A stretch of 64,000 nt of DNA, taken from Agaribacillus aureus (lineage in GTDB: Bacteria; Bacteroidota; Bacteroidia; Cytophagales; Cyclobacteriaceae). Positions 35,699 through 44,088 of this stretch are shown piece by piece. A program made the translations under genes and the position numbers. Where the stretch lies: NCBI GenBank assembly GCA_030442055.1, contig JAUJEB010000001.1, positions 1,240,001-1,304,000 on the forward strand, given 5' to 3'. The stretch's first letter is position 1. Each line of letters opens with the position of its first letter. Under the pieces are notes generated by a model. It saw nothing but the letters and a program-made list of their open reading frames with translations. It had not been told where the DNA came from and searched no databases.

Positions 35699-38455
35699 TT
35701 AGCTGGTCCGGCCAAATCGCCGTAAAATGACAAAGACAAAAACACCTGCCACGATTGAACCAATGATAACGTAGTACCACAGGCCTTGAGAGCTACCGGA
35801 AGCCTGCGGACTTCCGACAAATACCAGGTGGGACCAGTAGGAAGGGGAATGGAATTGCGCATAATCCGGATCCTGCATCAAATCAATTTTAGCTAATTTC
35901 AGGGCCTGAGCAAACCCTTGTCCCTCCCTGAGATAGGTATAAAACCTTTGGCTTATGAACGCAGTAGCATGATCTTCCGCCTTCCAAAGGGATGTAACCA
36001 TACTGGGACAGCCCGCATAGGCAAAGGCTCTTGAGAGGCTCATGATCCCCTCACCGCTGATTAACTTACCCTGGGCAGTCTCGCAGGCGCTGAGAAAAGC
36101 CAGCCGTGTCTGACTCATGGAGGTATTATACAGCTCGTGGGCAAATAATTTGTAATTATTGCCTTTTGCCAAATCAGGATGAAAGGCAATAAAAGAACGG
36201 GAAGGATCTTCGCTATTGGCTATGCTGTGAGTAGCCAGATGAATGACAGCAACGCTGTCTTTATATTTTAAAAAGTTTGACTTTGTTGCTTCTTTTGTGT
36301 CCAGTCTTTTACCACCTAAAAGATCAGCCTCCATACTGGAGAAGGGAAGTGGCAAAAAACTATCAATGCCATTTTCGGCACCTTTTATCGCTTCGGTAAA
36401 CGGAGCTACAATAAGGGCATTTTGTAAATCTACCGATCGCTGGCCGGCGGCGGTCAGGAAAGATGCTGCGTATTGATAAATCACCCCATAATCTTTAACA
36501 AAGTAGTCGCCGGATTCATTTTCGAGCACCTCAAATGGAAGATTATTCAGCCTTTGATGTGGTATTATTATTACGGTCTCTTTTCCACTTAAATCTTTCT
36601 TAACGGGCAAAATAAGACGCTGGTAAAGATGTTTTGAGTCGGCACTGCCCTGGTAAGCTTTGCCTGGCGCAAAATGTCTTAACCCCTTTTCCAGGCGCTG
36701 CAAGCTCTGAAGGTAGGAGTCATCAATGGGTACCTGATGACACTTCAGATCACTATTGGTCAGCACAAAAAGCACAATGCTTGTATCACAATTAAAATAG
36801 GACAGCAAGGCAGAATGCCGGTCAAGCACTTTGTTTTGAAGGAAAGGCAGTGCGACGCTGTCATAACTAAATTTCTTGCGGTAATATTCAGGGTAATCGT
36901 GTAACTTGTCCTGTAGCCTGGAAAGGGCCACCTGAATATCGCGGACCTCAATTTTCAGTACTTCAATTTCCTCCTCATTTTCGGTATTATCTATTTTCAG
37001 AAAAAGCCTTGACAAATTAAATTTCAGGTTTCGCTCTTGCTCCAGCAATGAATCGGGCAAATCGGAATAAGATTTAATCTGATTTTCCTTCAAGCTTACT
37101 GCCAATGCGGTCGCCTTACTCTTTTCCGCCCAATAAAAAGCATTCTCCAGGTACTTTTTATGCCCTGTAGCCTTATAGGATTTTAGAAGTAATTGCACGC
37201 CCTCCTGGTACGCTTTAAATACTTTTTGTCCTATAAAAAGCCGGGCATCTTCATTGTCAAATGATTTATTAATAAAATCGGCTTTCCTGAAGGCAGCGCC
37301 AAAGGTATTTATTGAAGCACTTAGATATTTATCATCGTTGTTTTTGCCATAGAGGTCGTACAAACACATTGCTTTTGCTACCAGGCTTTCAAACAAAGAA
37401 AAATTACTAAACCCCAGATCGAAGTTTTTCGGATTCAAAAGGATGTTGTCCTCATTAAAGTCATAATCAAGCTGTATGATAGATTGTTGATAAAAGTCCA
37501 GCGCTTTGTGGTAATCATTTTTTTTGTAATAAATGTCGCCGAGCAGCTTGTAGGCAAAACCTATCCTGTCATATTTGCCCTCCCTGGTCCGGGTGATCAA
37601 TGATTTTTGCAAATATTTTTCGGCCAAAGTATAATTTCCCTTTAAGAAGTAAGCATGACCAATTTTATTGTGGTAAACAACACTTTTTCTTCTGATACTG
37701 TCCTCCACCTTGCTCAGGTACAACAGGGTACTGTCTGGCTCCTGCTTTTCCAAAAACACCATGCCGAGATTAATGTTTATCTCATCAGCCCGGATACCCA
37801 GGTTCAGGATGTCTTTGTAGATGACAATCGCCGAATCGTAGAGTTCAAGACGTCTTAAGGCCGAAGCGATGTTATTTTTAAAAATTGAAAGATCTTTGTC
37901 TACATTACCCTCCAGATGAGCCATTTCAAGGGCTTTGGCAAAATGATTTATGCTTTGCGTGTAATTACCCGCCTCAAAGTGCAGTACTCCAAATGAATTA
38001 TATAAATGAGCATCCTGGTTTTGGGGAAGGCTATTTTCCGCTTTTGTAAGGTAATACTTGGCTGAATCAAAGTTGTGCAGGTAATAGTAACTATTCCCTG
38101 AATAAACATAGGGATTATAAAGCAGGGAGTCTCCCAATTTGAATTTGAGGCAGACATCAATGGCTTTTTTAAACAAACCCAGCGCCTCATGATCAAAACC
38201 CAGTTCCTGCTTCAGGATCCCTGCCCTTTCGTAACAATTAAAAAGCATTAATGCATTCTCCTTTGAATGGGATAACAGCGAAGCAGTCTGAAGGTATCTT
38301 TTAATAGCGACAGAGTCCGTATGCGCGGTGGGGGAAGGTGTATTAAAATATGATTCTGCTTCCTGATAAAGCTGTTTGATATTTTTTTTTTGCGCAGCGC
38401 AGTCGAAAGATAACAGAAGATGTATCAGGGTAAAACAAAAGGAGAGTCTGATCAT
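35699..38455 (-). CDS. Exported TPR-CHAT domain protein with C-terminal membrane anchor
   Basis: A 918-residue protein combining a signal peptide (about 1-21, ending CAAQ), tetratricopeptide repeats (about 28-400), a helical linker and a C-terminal CHAT domain. CHAT is a caspase-like peptidase fold. The dyad is visible: His in VIHLATHSIANSED (about 742) and Cys in LAFLSACETAQGKL (about 790). A final span (YYVIIGSIVAGVFVFVILRR) with a basic end anchors it in the inner membrane, so the CHAT domain should sit in the periplasm. It lies downstream of the acidic lipoprotein gene but behind a strong terminator. A possible terminator (GGCTGT/ACAGCC) lies near 35609-35638. Targets are unknown; TPRs probably choose partners. 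Confidence 0.92.
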   Translation of the reverse strand: MIRLSFCFTLIHLLLSFDCAAQKKNIKQLYQEAESYFNTPSPTAHTDSVAIKRYLQTASLLSHSKENALMLFNCYERAGILKQELGFDHEALGLFKKAIDVCLKFKLGDSLLYNPYVYSGNSYYYLHNFDSAKYYLTKAENSLPQNQDAHLYNSFGVLHFEAGNYTQSINHFAKALEMAHLEGNVDKDLSIFKNNIASALRRLELYDSAIVIYKDILNLGIRADEININLGMVFLEKQEPDSTLLYLSKVEDSIRRKSVVYHNKIGHAYFLKGNYTLAEKYLQKSLITRTREGKYDRIGFAYKLLGDIYYKKNDYHKALDFYQQSIIQLDYDFNEDNILLNPKNFDLGFSNFSLFESLVAKAMCLYDLYGKNNDDKYLSASINTFGAAFRKADFINKSFDNEDARLFIGQKVFKAYQEGVQLLLKSYKATGHKKYLENAFYWAEKSKATALAVSLKENQIKSYSDLPDSLLEQERNLKFNLSRLFLKIDNTENEEEIEVLKIEVRDIQVALSRLQDKLHDYPEYYRKKFSYDSVALPFLQNKVLDRHSALLSYFNCDTSIVLFVLTNSDLKCHQVPIDDSYLQSLQRLEKGLRHFAPGKAYQGSADSKHLYQRLILPVKKDLSGKETVIIIPHQRLNNLPFEVLENESGDYFVKDYGVIYQYAASFLTAAGQRSVDLQNALIVAPFTEAIKGAENGIDSFLPLPFSSMEADLLGGKRLDTKEATKSNFLKYKDSVAVIHLATHSIANSEDPSRSFIAFHPDLAKGNNYKLFAHELYNTSMSQTRLAFLSACETAQGKLISGEGIMSLSRAFAYAGCPSMVTSLWKAEDHATAFISQRFYTYLREGQGFAQALKLAKIDLMQDPDYAQFHSPSYWSHLVFVGSPQASGSSQGLWYYVIIGSIVAGVFVFVILRRFGRTS

Positions 38456-38530
38456 GGGCTGTTAGTTTCCACAAAAATACATTATTACGGGGAGTAATTA
38501 TACTTTGTGGTATTACCAAATTAACAGCCC
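38456..38530 (-). promoter_or_regulatory. Promoter region of the CHAT gene framed by an inverted repeat
   Basis: Perfect 9-bp arms GGGCTGTTA (38456-38464) and TAACAGCCC (38522-38530) flank 57 bases. Between them the minus strand holds TATTTTTG (38472-38479), a TAnnTTTG -7 element, and the partly symmetric CACAAAG / TTTTTGTG flanks. The near arm touches the CHAT start codon. The -33 element is not clear. Confidence 0.5.
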
Positions 38531-38531
38531 T

Positions 38532-38560
38532 CAAAAAAGCGAGGCTGGCGAACCAGCCTC
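38532..38560 (-). terminator. Strong intrinsic terminator after the acidic lipoprotein gene
   Basis: On the minus strand GAGGCTGG-TTCG-CCAGCCTC (38541-38560), an eight-pair GC-rich stem with a UUCG tetraloop, is followed by GCTTTTTTG. It begins 11 bases after the lipoprotein stop and separates it from the CHAT gene. Confidence 0.92.
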
Positions 38561-38570
38561 TGAAATTCAT

Positions 38571-39524
38571 TTAAAGAAGTTTACCCACGATCATAATATA
38601 TCGGGGCCTCCTTGCCCGCTCCGTAAAAGCTCTGGATGTACTCGACCGTCTGCTGCCATTTCCAAACCTACCGGTTTGGCTATTTCTTTCATTAATCTCA
38701 TCAAGTAGGGAAGTCGGTATATCGCTGCGTTTTTCAAAGTAGAACAGGCGTACATCAATACCGTTAAGGGTACCATTGCTGGCGTCGTTAAGACGATAAT
38801 TTATCCTGAAATCCTTTTGCGTACCATTGGTCGGGTTGGGACCAAAGACATCGTTTGACAACGTTTTCTTTACATCAATAATACCAGTAGCCTTATCTAT
38901 GGCTACGCCCTGAGGTATGACCTCCTGTCCCGGTTCCGGCTCGTCATCATCGCCGTCTCCGTCGTCATCGTCTGGGCCGTCGTCAAACTCACACTCGTCA
39001 TCGTCCTCTTCGTCATCGTCATCATCATCGTCGTCAGAACATGGTGGCAGCAGCCCCTTCTGTGCATTGTAAAAAGGAATAGCCAGGGTATCATTGGTGT
39101 TTATTTCATAAATATGATCTTCATAATCTATTCCTGAAATAATAATTGACACCTTACAGCTGTCTGTTGTACCCTGCGGAATAAAAAAGACCTCGTAGCG
39201 AAGGCCTGTTTCACTCTGGCTAACGTTGATTACGCCAGTGGTGCTATTAATTTCGAGTCCGGGGTCGGCACTTCCATAAGTACCTGTTTGCGCGACGAGC
39301 GGCGCCTCTGTATAATCCGTACTTTGCTCTCTTAAATAAAATATAGTATCAGCATATTCGAAATCAGCGCAAGCAGTGGACGAACCACCAGTGACAGTTC
39401 CACTTGAATCAACACCATTACCATTTGCCTGGCCCGGTGCTACACTTTCATCACTACAAGACAAAATACCTATGGTAAGCACCATCAAAACCAGTATAGA
39501 AATTTTAAAAATTCGATAGTTCAT
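38571..39524 (-). CDS. Surface lipoprotein with a long aspartate-rich tract (hypothetical)
   Basis: A 317-residue exported protein with lipobox GILSC (Cys about 23) and a Ser/Gly/Thr linker. A first beta-rich domain (about 50-155) has the cadherin-like phrase DPGLEINSTTGVINVSQSETG. An acidic tract of Asp/Glu (about 160-200, including eight Asp in a row) follows. A second cadherin-like repeat (GVAIDKATGIIDVKKTLS) and an Arg/Ser-rich C-terminal end complete it. I recognise no named family. Asp-rich tracts of this kind bind Ca2+ in other surface proteins; here that is inference. It sits upstream of the CHAT gene, with a terminator between. Confidence 0.8.
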   Translation of the reverse strand: MNYRIFKISILVLMVLTIGILSCSDESVAPGQANGNGVDSSGTVTGGSSTACADFEYADTIFYLREQSTDYTEAPLVAQTGTYGSADPGLEINSTTGVINVSQSETGLRYEVFFIPQGTTDSCKVSIIISGIDYEDHIYEINTNDTLAIPFYNAQKGLLPPCSDDDDDDDDEEDDDECEFDDGPDDDDGDGDDDEPEPGQEVIPQGVAIDKATGIIDVKKTLSNDVFGPNPTNGTQKDFRINYRLNDASNGTLNGIDVRLFYFEKRSDIPTSLLDEINERNSQTGRFGNGSRRSSTSRAFTERARRPRYIMIVGKLL

Positions 39525-39913
39525 TATAAGTTTTTGGTTATAAGTCGATCCAGGCAGTGATAATGTAACCTTAAACTACAAGAAATTATAACAACAGGAT
39601 TTATATATTGTTCTACCGGATTGGATTGATGGAAAAAGCATCATTTTACATCCCTACCGTTATCACAAAAAGCCCTTTGAAAAATTAAGTAAAATACACT
39701 TTTTATTCGACCTGCCGCATTAAGCTAACTACAATGATAATCACAAAAGGCCCCTTAAAGTATACTTGATTTGTTACTAAATTGTTATCTTTTTAGAATA
39801 AATGTAAAACTTTCACGACGCCTAACCATTCAAACAGCGGTATAAGCCGTTGAGGTTCTGGGGCTTTCAAGTGAAATTAACCAATGACTTTAAGTAGGTT
39901 ATCAGCACCGGAA
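39525..39913. other. Intergenic region between GH20 end and acidic lipoprotein start
   Basis: An AT-rich gap of 389 bases. It should hold the lipoprotein promoter (right-to-left) and the 3' end of the polysaccharide locus transcript. I find no gene, no consensus promoter and no strong terminator in it. Confidence 0.5.
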
Positions 39914-42250
39914 TTATTCTACAACCACTTCATCCACATATATTTTGGATCGCTCCCCTGCCCGGTGGTGCCCCGCTGGAATGGGTGCTACGGACTTTGC
40001 CTTAATCCTGAGAGCTTTGACGTTAGACTTTTCGAAATTCACAACGGTTGTCACCTTATTTCTACCCTGCGTGTGGCTTTCCTGCAACTGGGAAGTTTCC
40101 CCTAAATGTTTGAAATTAACGCCATCTTCTGATCCTGACACTTCTACTTTCTCGGGAGCATAAACTCCGCTGATTGTAAATCTTAGTCCGGTTAAAGAAA
40201 CTTTCTCTACTTCCCGGTTTTCCGGAAACACGATATCTACCTCCATATCACCGGAAAATCTTTGCCAATTCGCATCGCCAACGTTTAAGCGGCTATAATT
40301 GTAATCTATCAGCGCCTTGTCACCTCCTCCGTTCTTTCTTTTATTATAGGAGGTATAGTAGACCACTTTAGCGTCATTGGCTTTGTGGACCGGAAAACTA
40401 AGCGTAGATATGTTTCCCACTTCCTCTGTTCCCTTAAAAGCCCTGGCTTTGACAACAGCGCTATGGTTTAATAAAAACGCTTCGGTATAGGGGGTGGATT
40501 CCAATGTTGGATCGGTGCCGTTGAGGGTATACCGGATTGTTAATCCATTGGCTTCTGTTTTCATGTTAATGGCGATCTTTCCATCGTCGCCGCGGTGATC
40601 AATCCAGACATTAAAGGCGCTGGTGGCATAACGAACCTTTTGTTGATCGAGACGCTCGAATTGCGCATACAATCTATGAACAAAATTATCCCAGTCCTGA
40701 TTGCTTTCAGCCGTCCATCCATTCTCAGCGACGGCAAATATTCTGGGGAAGGTCATATAAGTAAGCTTGCTCCATTCACTTATTGACTCCGTCCACATAT
40801 TGGCCTGAATACCTAGAATATGTTTCCTTTTATCGGGGGTAAGGTCTTCCGGAAATACCTGATAGTTATAGGCGTCGGAGAGTAGCGACTGAGAATAACC
40901 CAGATTAGGTTCCAGGTCGTCATGGCCTTGCTTCAGGTCAACATAACAGTATTTATTGGGCGTCATGATCACATCATGCCCGGCTTTTGCGGCGGTAATA
41001 CCTCCGGATTCTCCACGCCAAGACATGACCGTTGCATTAGGTGCGAGACCTCCCTCCAGGATTTCATCCCATCCTATCATGTTGCGACCTCTTGCATTGA
41101 TTATTTTTTCCACCCGCCGGATAAAATAGCTCTGTAACTCTTCTACATTTTTCAGCCCCTCTTCCTTCATTCGTTGCTGTGCATGCGGATCTGCCTGCCA
41201 CTGGCTTTTATTGCATTCATCGCCGCCTATATGTATATAGTCGAATGGGAACAGATCCATTACTTCGTTGAGCATTTTTTCAACAAAAACAAAAGTTTCC
41301 TCTTTTCCGGGATTGTAGGTATTATTTTTAAATACGCCGCCGGTAGCCACGTATTTTGCCGCATTGACGCAGCCGATCTCCGGATAGGCGGCAATGGTAG
41401 CCTGGGCATGGCCCGGCATATCGATCTCCGGAACTACCTCTATAAACCGTTCTTTGGCATAAGCGATGATCTCTCTTACATCATCTTGTGTATAAAAACC
41501 ACCGTACGTAGCTTCCTCACCTGGTTTTTGCACCGGCCTCCCCCACCAGTTGGAGATGGTTTCATCGGTGATGTTGTGATCGACGCGCCAGGCTCCCACA
41601 CTGGTAAGTTTCGGATAACTTTTAATTTCCAGGCGCCAGCCCTGATCATCGGCAAGATGCCAGTGAAAGCGGTTAAGCTTTATCTCTGCCATAAAATCCA
41701 GCACTTTTTTAACCTCTTCCTTATCAAAAAAATGTCTGGATACGTCGAGCATATAGCCTCTCCATTTAAATTCTGGCTGGTCCACTATTTTGACAGCCGG
41801 AACATTCCACACTACTCCCTCCTGCATGTCCTGAGCATCAAATGCTACCGGTAATAACTGCCTCAATGTTTGCAAAGCATAGAAATAACCGGACAGAGAT
41901 CCAGCTTTTATGTAAATATTATCTTCGGAGCTTTCCAATACGTAACCTTCCTCAGGCAGTGATGTATCTGTTTGAAATATAATATCACCGGAAGTTTTAT
42001 CCACCAAAATCTCCGGTTGCCACCCAGCCAGTTTCTGAAAGCGGCTAAAAAACAGCTCCGCCACTTTCTTTTGATCTTCGTTTTCAACAGCAACCTGAGT
42101 AGCGGCGTTTATTTCAAAATAACCTGAGTCGGTTTCTAACTGTGCCGGTTTGGGAACAATCGCAATGTCTTCTATATTGATAGGTTCCGGCGGTTTGCAG
42201 GCTATAAAAAAGAAATTTGATAGTACTAATAATAAGTAAAGGATCTTCAT
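39914..42250 (-). CDS. GH20 beta-N-acetylhexosaminidase (lipoprotein)
   Basis: A 778-residue exo-hexosaminidase that would remove terminal beta-linked GlcNAc or GalNAc. The lipobox (FFFIACKPP, Cys 18) anchors it to the envelope. A GH20b-like N-terminal domain (about 30-150) precedes the barrel (about 155-510). The catalytic pair Asp 344-Glu 345 lies in HIGGDECNKSQW; NRFHWHLADDQGWR and EIDMPGHAQA are family landmarks. A chitobiase C-terminal domain follows (TIRYTLNGTDPTLESTPYTE), then a discoidin-like module of about 150 residues (VEKVSLTGLRFTISGVYAPE). Its ATG overlaps the GH29 stop (ATGA), so they are translated together. It is the last gene of the locus. Confidence 0.95.
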   Translation of the reverse strand: MKILYLLLVLSNFFFIACKPPEPINIEDIAIVPKPAQLETDSGYFEINAATQVAVENEDQKKVAELFFSRFQKLAGWQPEILVDKTSGDIIFQTDTSLPEEGYVLESSEDNIYIKAGSLSGYFYALQTLRQLLPVAFDAQDMQEGVVWNVPAVKIVDQPEFKWRGYMLDVSRHFFDKEEVKKVLDFMAEIKLNRFHWHLADDQGWRLEIKSYPKLTSVGAWRVDHNITDETISNWWGRPVQKPGEEATYGGFYTQDDVREIIAYAKERFIEVVPEIDMPGHAQATIAAYPEIGCVNAAKYVATGGVFKNNTYNPGKEETFVFVEKMLNEVMDLFPFDYIHIGGDECNKSQWQADPHAQQRMKEEGLKNVEELQSYFIRRVEKIINARGRNMIGWDEILEGGLAPNATVMSWRGESGGITAAKAGHDVIMTPNKYCYVDLKQGHDDLEPNLGYSQSLLSDAYNYQVFPEDLTPDKRKHILGIQANMWTESISEWSKLTYMTFPRIFAVAENGWTAESNQDWDNFVHRLYAQFERLDQQKVRYATSAFNVWIDHRGDDGKIAINMKTEANGLTIRYTLNGTDPTLESTPYTEAFLLNHSAVVKARAFKGTEEVGNISTLSFPVHKANDAKVVYYTSYNKRKNGGGDKALIDYNYSRLNVGDANWQRFSGDMEVDIVFPENREVEKVSLTGLRFTISGVYAPEKVEVSGSEDGVNFKHLGETSQLQESHTQGRNKVTTVVNFEKSNVKALRIKAKSVAPIPAGHHRAGERSKIYVDEVVVE

Positions 42251-43752
42251 TGTTTGGGTGCGGTAATTTTAAATACAAAAGCATAGTGGTCGGCATCTGA
42301 AAAGGTGTTGGGGTCAAATGCCGGCATTTTAATCACCAGATCATTGCCCTTGTTTTCCCACGACAATGCCTGATTGGTACTCAGCAATGTTATCTTTGAT
42401 GCCCGGGTGGCGTTGACATCCCGGACTACCAATTCTTCGCTTGGCCATTTGGGCGTGATCAGATAAAGATTTCCTGCTTTTTGGGTGAAAAATATTTCCT
42501 TGGCAGCATATCCCGGTTCCGGATCTACCGTCAGTTTTAAAATAAAATCACCACCGGTGTAATGTTGCTTTTCAGGTTTGAAGTCCCTGCTTCCCTCGGC
42601 GGTCCACTGAAAGGGTTTTTTCCAGGTTTTCGTACCATAAATAGCTTCTCCGTTTATTTTAAGCCATTGCCCCATTTGCCGAAGGCGTTCCTGCATAATC
42701 GGTGGAATCTTTCCCCTGCCATCCGGCCCAATATCGAGTAAAAGATTTCCTCCACTGCTGACCACATTCACCAGCATTAAGATAAGGGTCTGAGGGGAAT
42801 TGTAATCTTCCGCATCTTCATTTTGGTTATAACCAAAAGAAAATCCCATACCCCGGCACTCTTCCCATGGATTACTAAAATTGGCACCTGCTTCATACTC
42901 CGTGGTAAAATACCCGCCATGTTTCTTTCTGATTCCCTTTCCCCAGCGGTCATTAATGACAATCTTGTCTTTCACAGAAGATTCGTTAAAAAGCCAGGCA
43001 AGCAATTCCGGCGTTTTCCAATCCTCCGCGGGCATTTCCCACTCCCCGTCGCCCCACACAATGTCGGGTTGGTAGCTTTCTATCAAATCCTTGAATTGCG
43101 GATGAAAGTGATCGGTTACAAATCTCGGGCGGTCGTTTTGCCACCAGGGGTGAAACCATTCGTAAAGCGAATAATAAAAACCCATTTTTACGTCAGTCTT
43201 CTTTACCGCGGCAGTAAGATCACCAAGTAAATCTCTTTTAGACCCGATTTCTACACTATTCCAGGCAAATCCACGGTCATTGGCCTCTTTATTAGGCCAA
43301 AGCGTATAGCCATCGTGATGCTTGGATGTAATTACCACATATTTTGCACCGGCTTCCTCAAACAACGCCGCCCACTGATCAGGGTCAAAAAGGTCTGCAG
43401 TAAATTGCTCTCCAAAACGATAATAATCAAAATCCTCGCCGTAGGTCTTTACGTGGTAATTGTAAACCTCATCTCCTTTGAAGTTTCCATTTCCAAACAG
43501 TCCTTTTGTTTGCATCCAATACTGGTACCATTCGGAATAGGTACCTTTAGGAGACCAGGCAGGCACAGAATAAGGCCCCCAATGAATAAATATCCCGAAT
43601 TTCGCTTCCTCAAACCACTGTGGTGTAGGTCTGCTGTCCAATGACTCCCAGTTGGGTTGATATTTTTTTTGGGCGTATGTCGTACCGGCCGCCAATATCA
43701 TCAGCAGCGAAAATAGTAGCTTAACTTTCATCTTCATGGGTTTTGGTGTCAT
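42247..43752 (-). CDS. GH29 alpha-L-fucosidase
   Basis: A 501-residue exported fucosidase. The start could be ATG 43752 or ATG 43737; the second gives a cleaner signal peptide (MKMKVKLLFSLLMILAAG, cleaved after TTYA). The GH29 barrel shows FGIFIHWGPYSVPAWSP, VVITSKHHDGYTLWP, and the nucleophile in YQPDIVWGDGEWE (Asp near 235). LLDIGPDGRGKIPPIMQERLRQ is also family-typical, and a beta-sandwich domain ends the protein. It should remove fucose branches, exposing hexosamine for the coupled GH20. It follows the DUF4998 gene after a 336-base gap, so it may have its own promoter. Confidence 0.95.
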   Translation of the reverse strand: MTPKPMKMKVKLLFSLLMILAAGTTYAQKKYQPNWESLDSRPTPQWFEEAKFGIFIHWGPYSVPAWSPKGTYSEWYQYWMQTKGLFGNGNFKGDEVYNYHVKTYGEDFDYYRFGEQFTADLFDPDQWAALFEEAGAKYVVITSKHHDGYTLWPNKEANDRGFAWNSVEIGSKRDLLGDLTAAVKKTDVKMGFYYSLYEWFHPWWQNDRPRFVTDHFHPQFKDLIESYQPDIVWGDGEWEMPAEDWKTPELLAWLFNESSVKDKIVINDRWGKGIRKKHGGYFTTEYEAGANFSNPWEECRGMGFSFGYNQNEDAEDYNSPQTLILMLVNVVSSGGNLLLDIGPDGRGKIPPIMQERLRQMGQWLKINGEAIYGTKTWKKPFQWTAEGSRDFKPEKQHYTGGDFILKLTVDPEPGYAAKEIFFTQKAGNLYLITPKWPSEELVVRDVNATRASKITLLSTNQALSWENKGNDLVIKMPAFDPNTFSDADHYAFVFKITAPKQ

Positions 43753-44088
43753 TAAAATAATGTTGACTTTTTCCGTTTCAAAAGAATTGTTAAAGACATC
43801 AAATTTAATAGGTATTACATCAAAAAACTATGCAGCGCTTTTCATGGATTTATACTGAATTTGCCTTTATTCTTCGACTCCAGCTAATAAAGAGAATATC
43901 TTATAAGTTGAGTGTGGTTAATTTTATACCAGATGCAGTTGTTTTAAAGTATATTAACGATTCTGGATGTCATTTAACCAAAGGCCCTGTCTGGCATTCT
44001 GAAAATAATTAATTATTGAGCTTGTATCCTCCTAGCAATAAACACTTGCCGATAAAATACCGGAAATCTACAATTTTTTTGTTTGGTG
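43753..44088. other. Intergenic region upstream of GH29
   Basis: An AT-rich gap of 336 bases on the minus strand between the DUF4998 gene and GH29. It contains a TAAATTTG sequence (TAnnTTTG type) about 60-70 bases from the GH29 start, but no TTTG at the right distance. A 60-codon plus-strand frame at 43830-44012 has no recognisable features and is not called. Confidence 0.45.

Noticed and set aside
41174-41854. 226-codon plus-strand frame
   Set aside because: It is antisense to the well-supported GH20 gene, has no recognisable domain, and reflects the codon pattern of the opposite strand.
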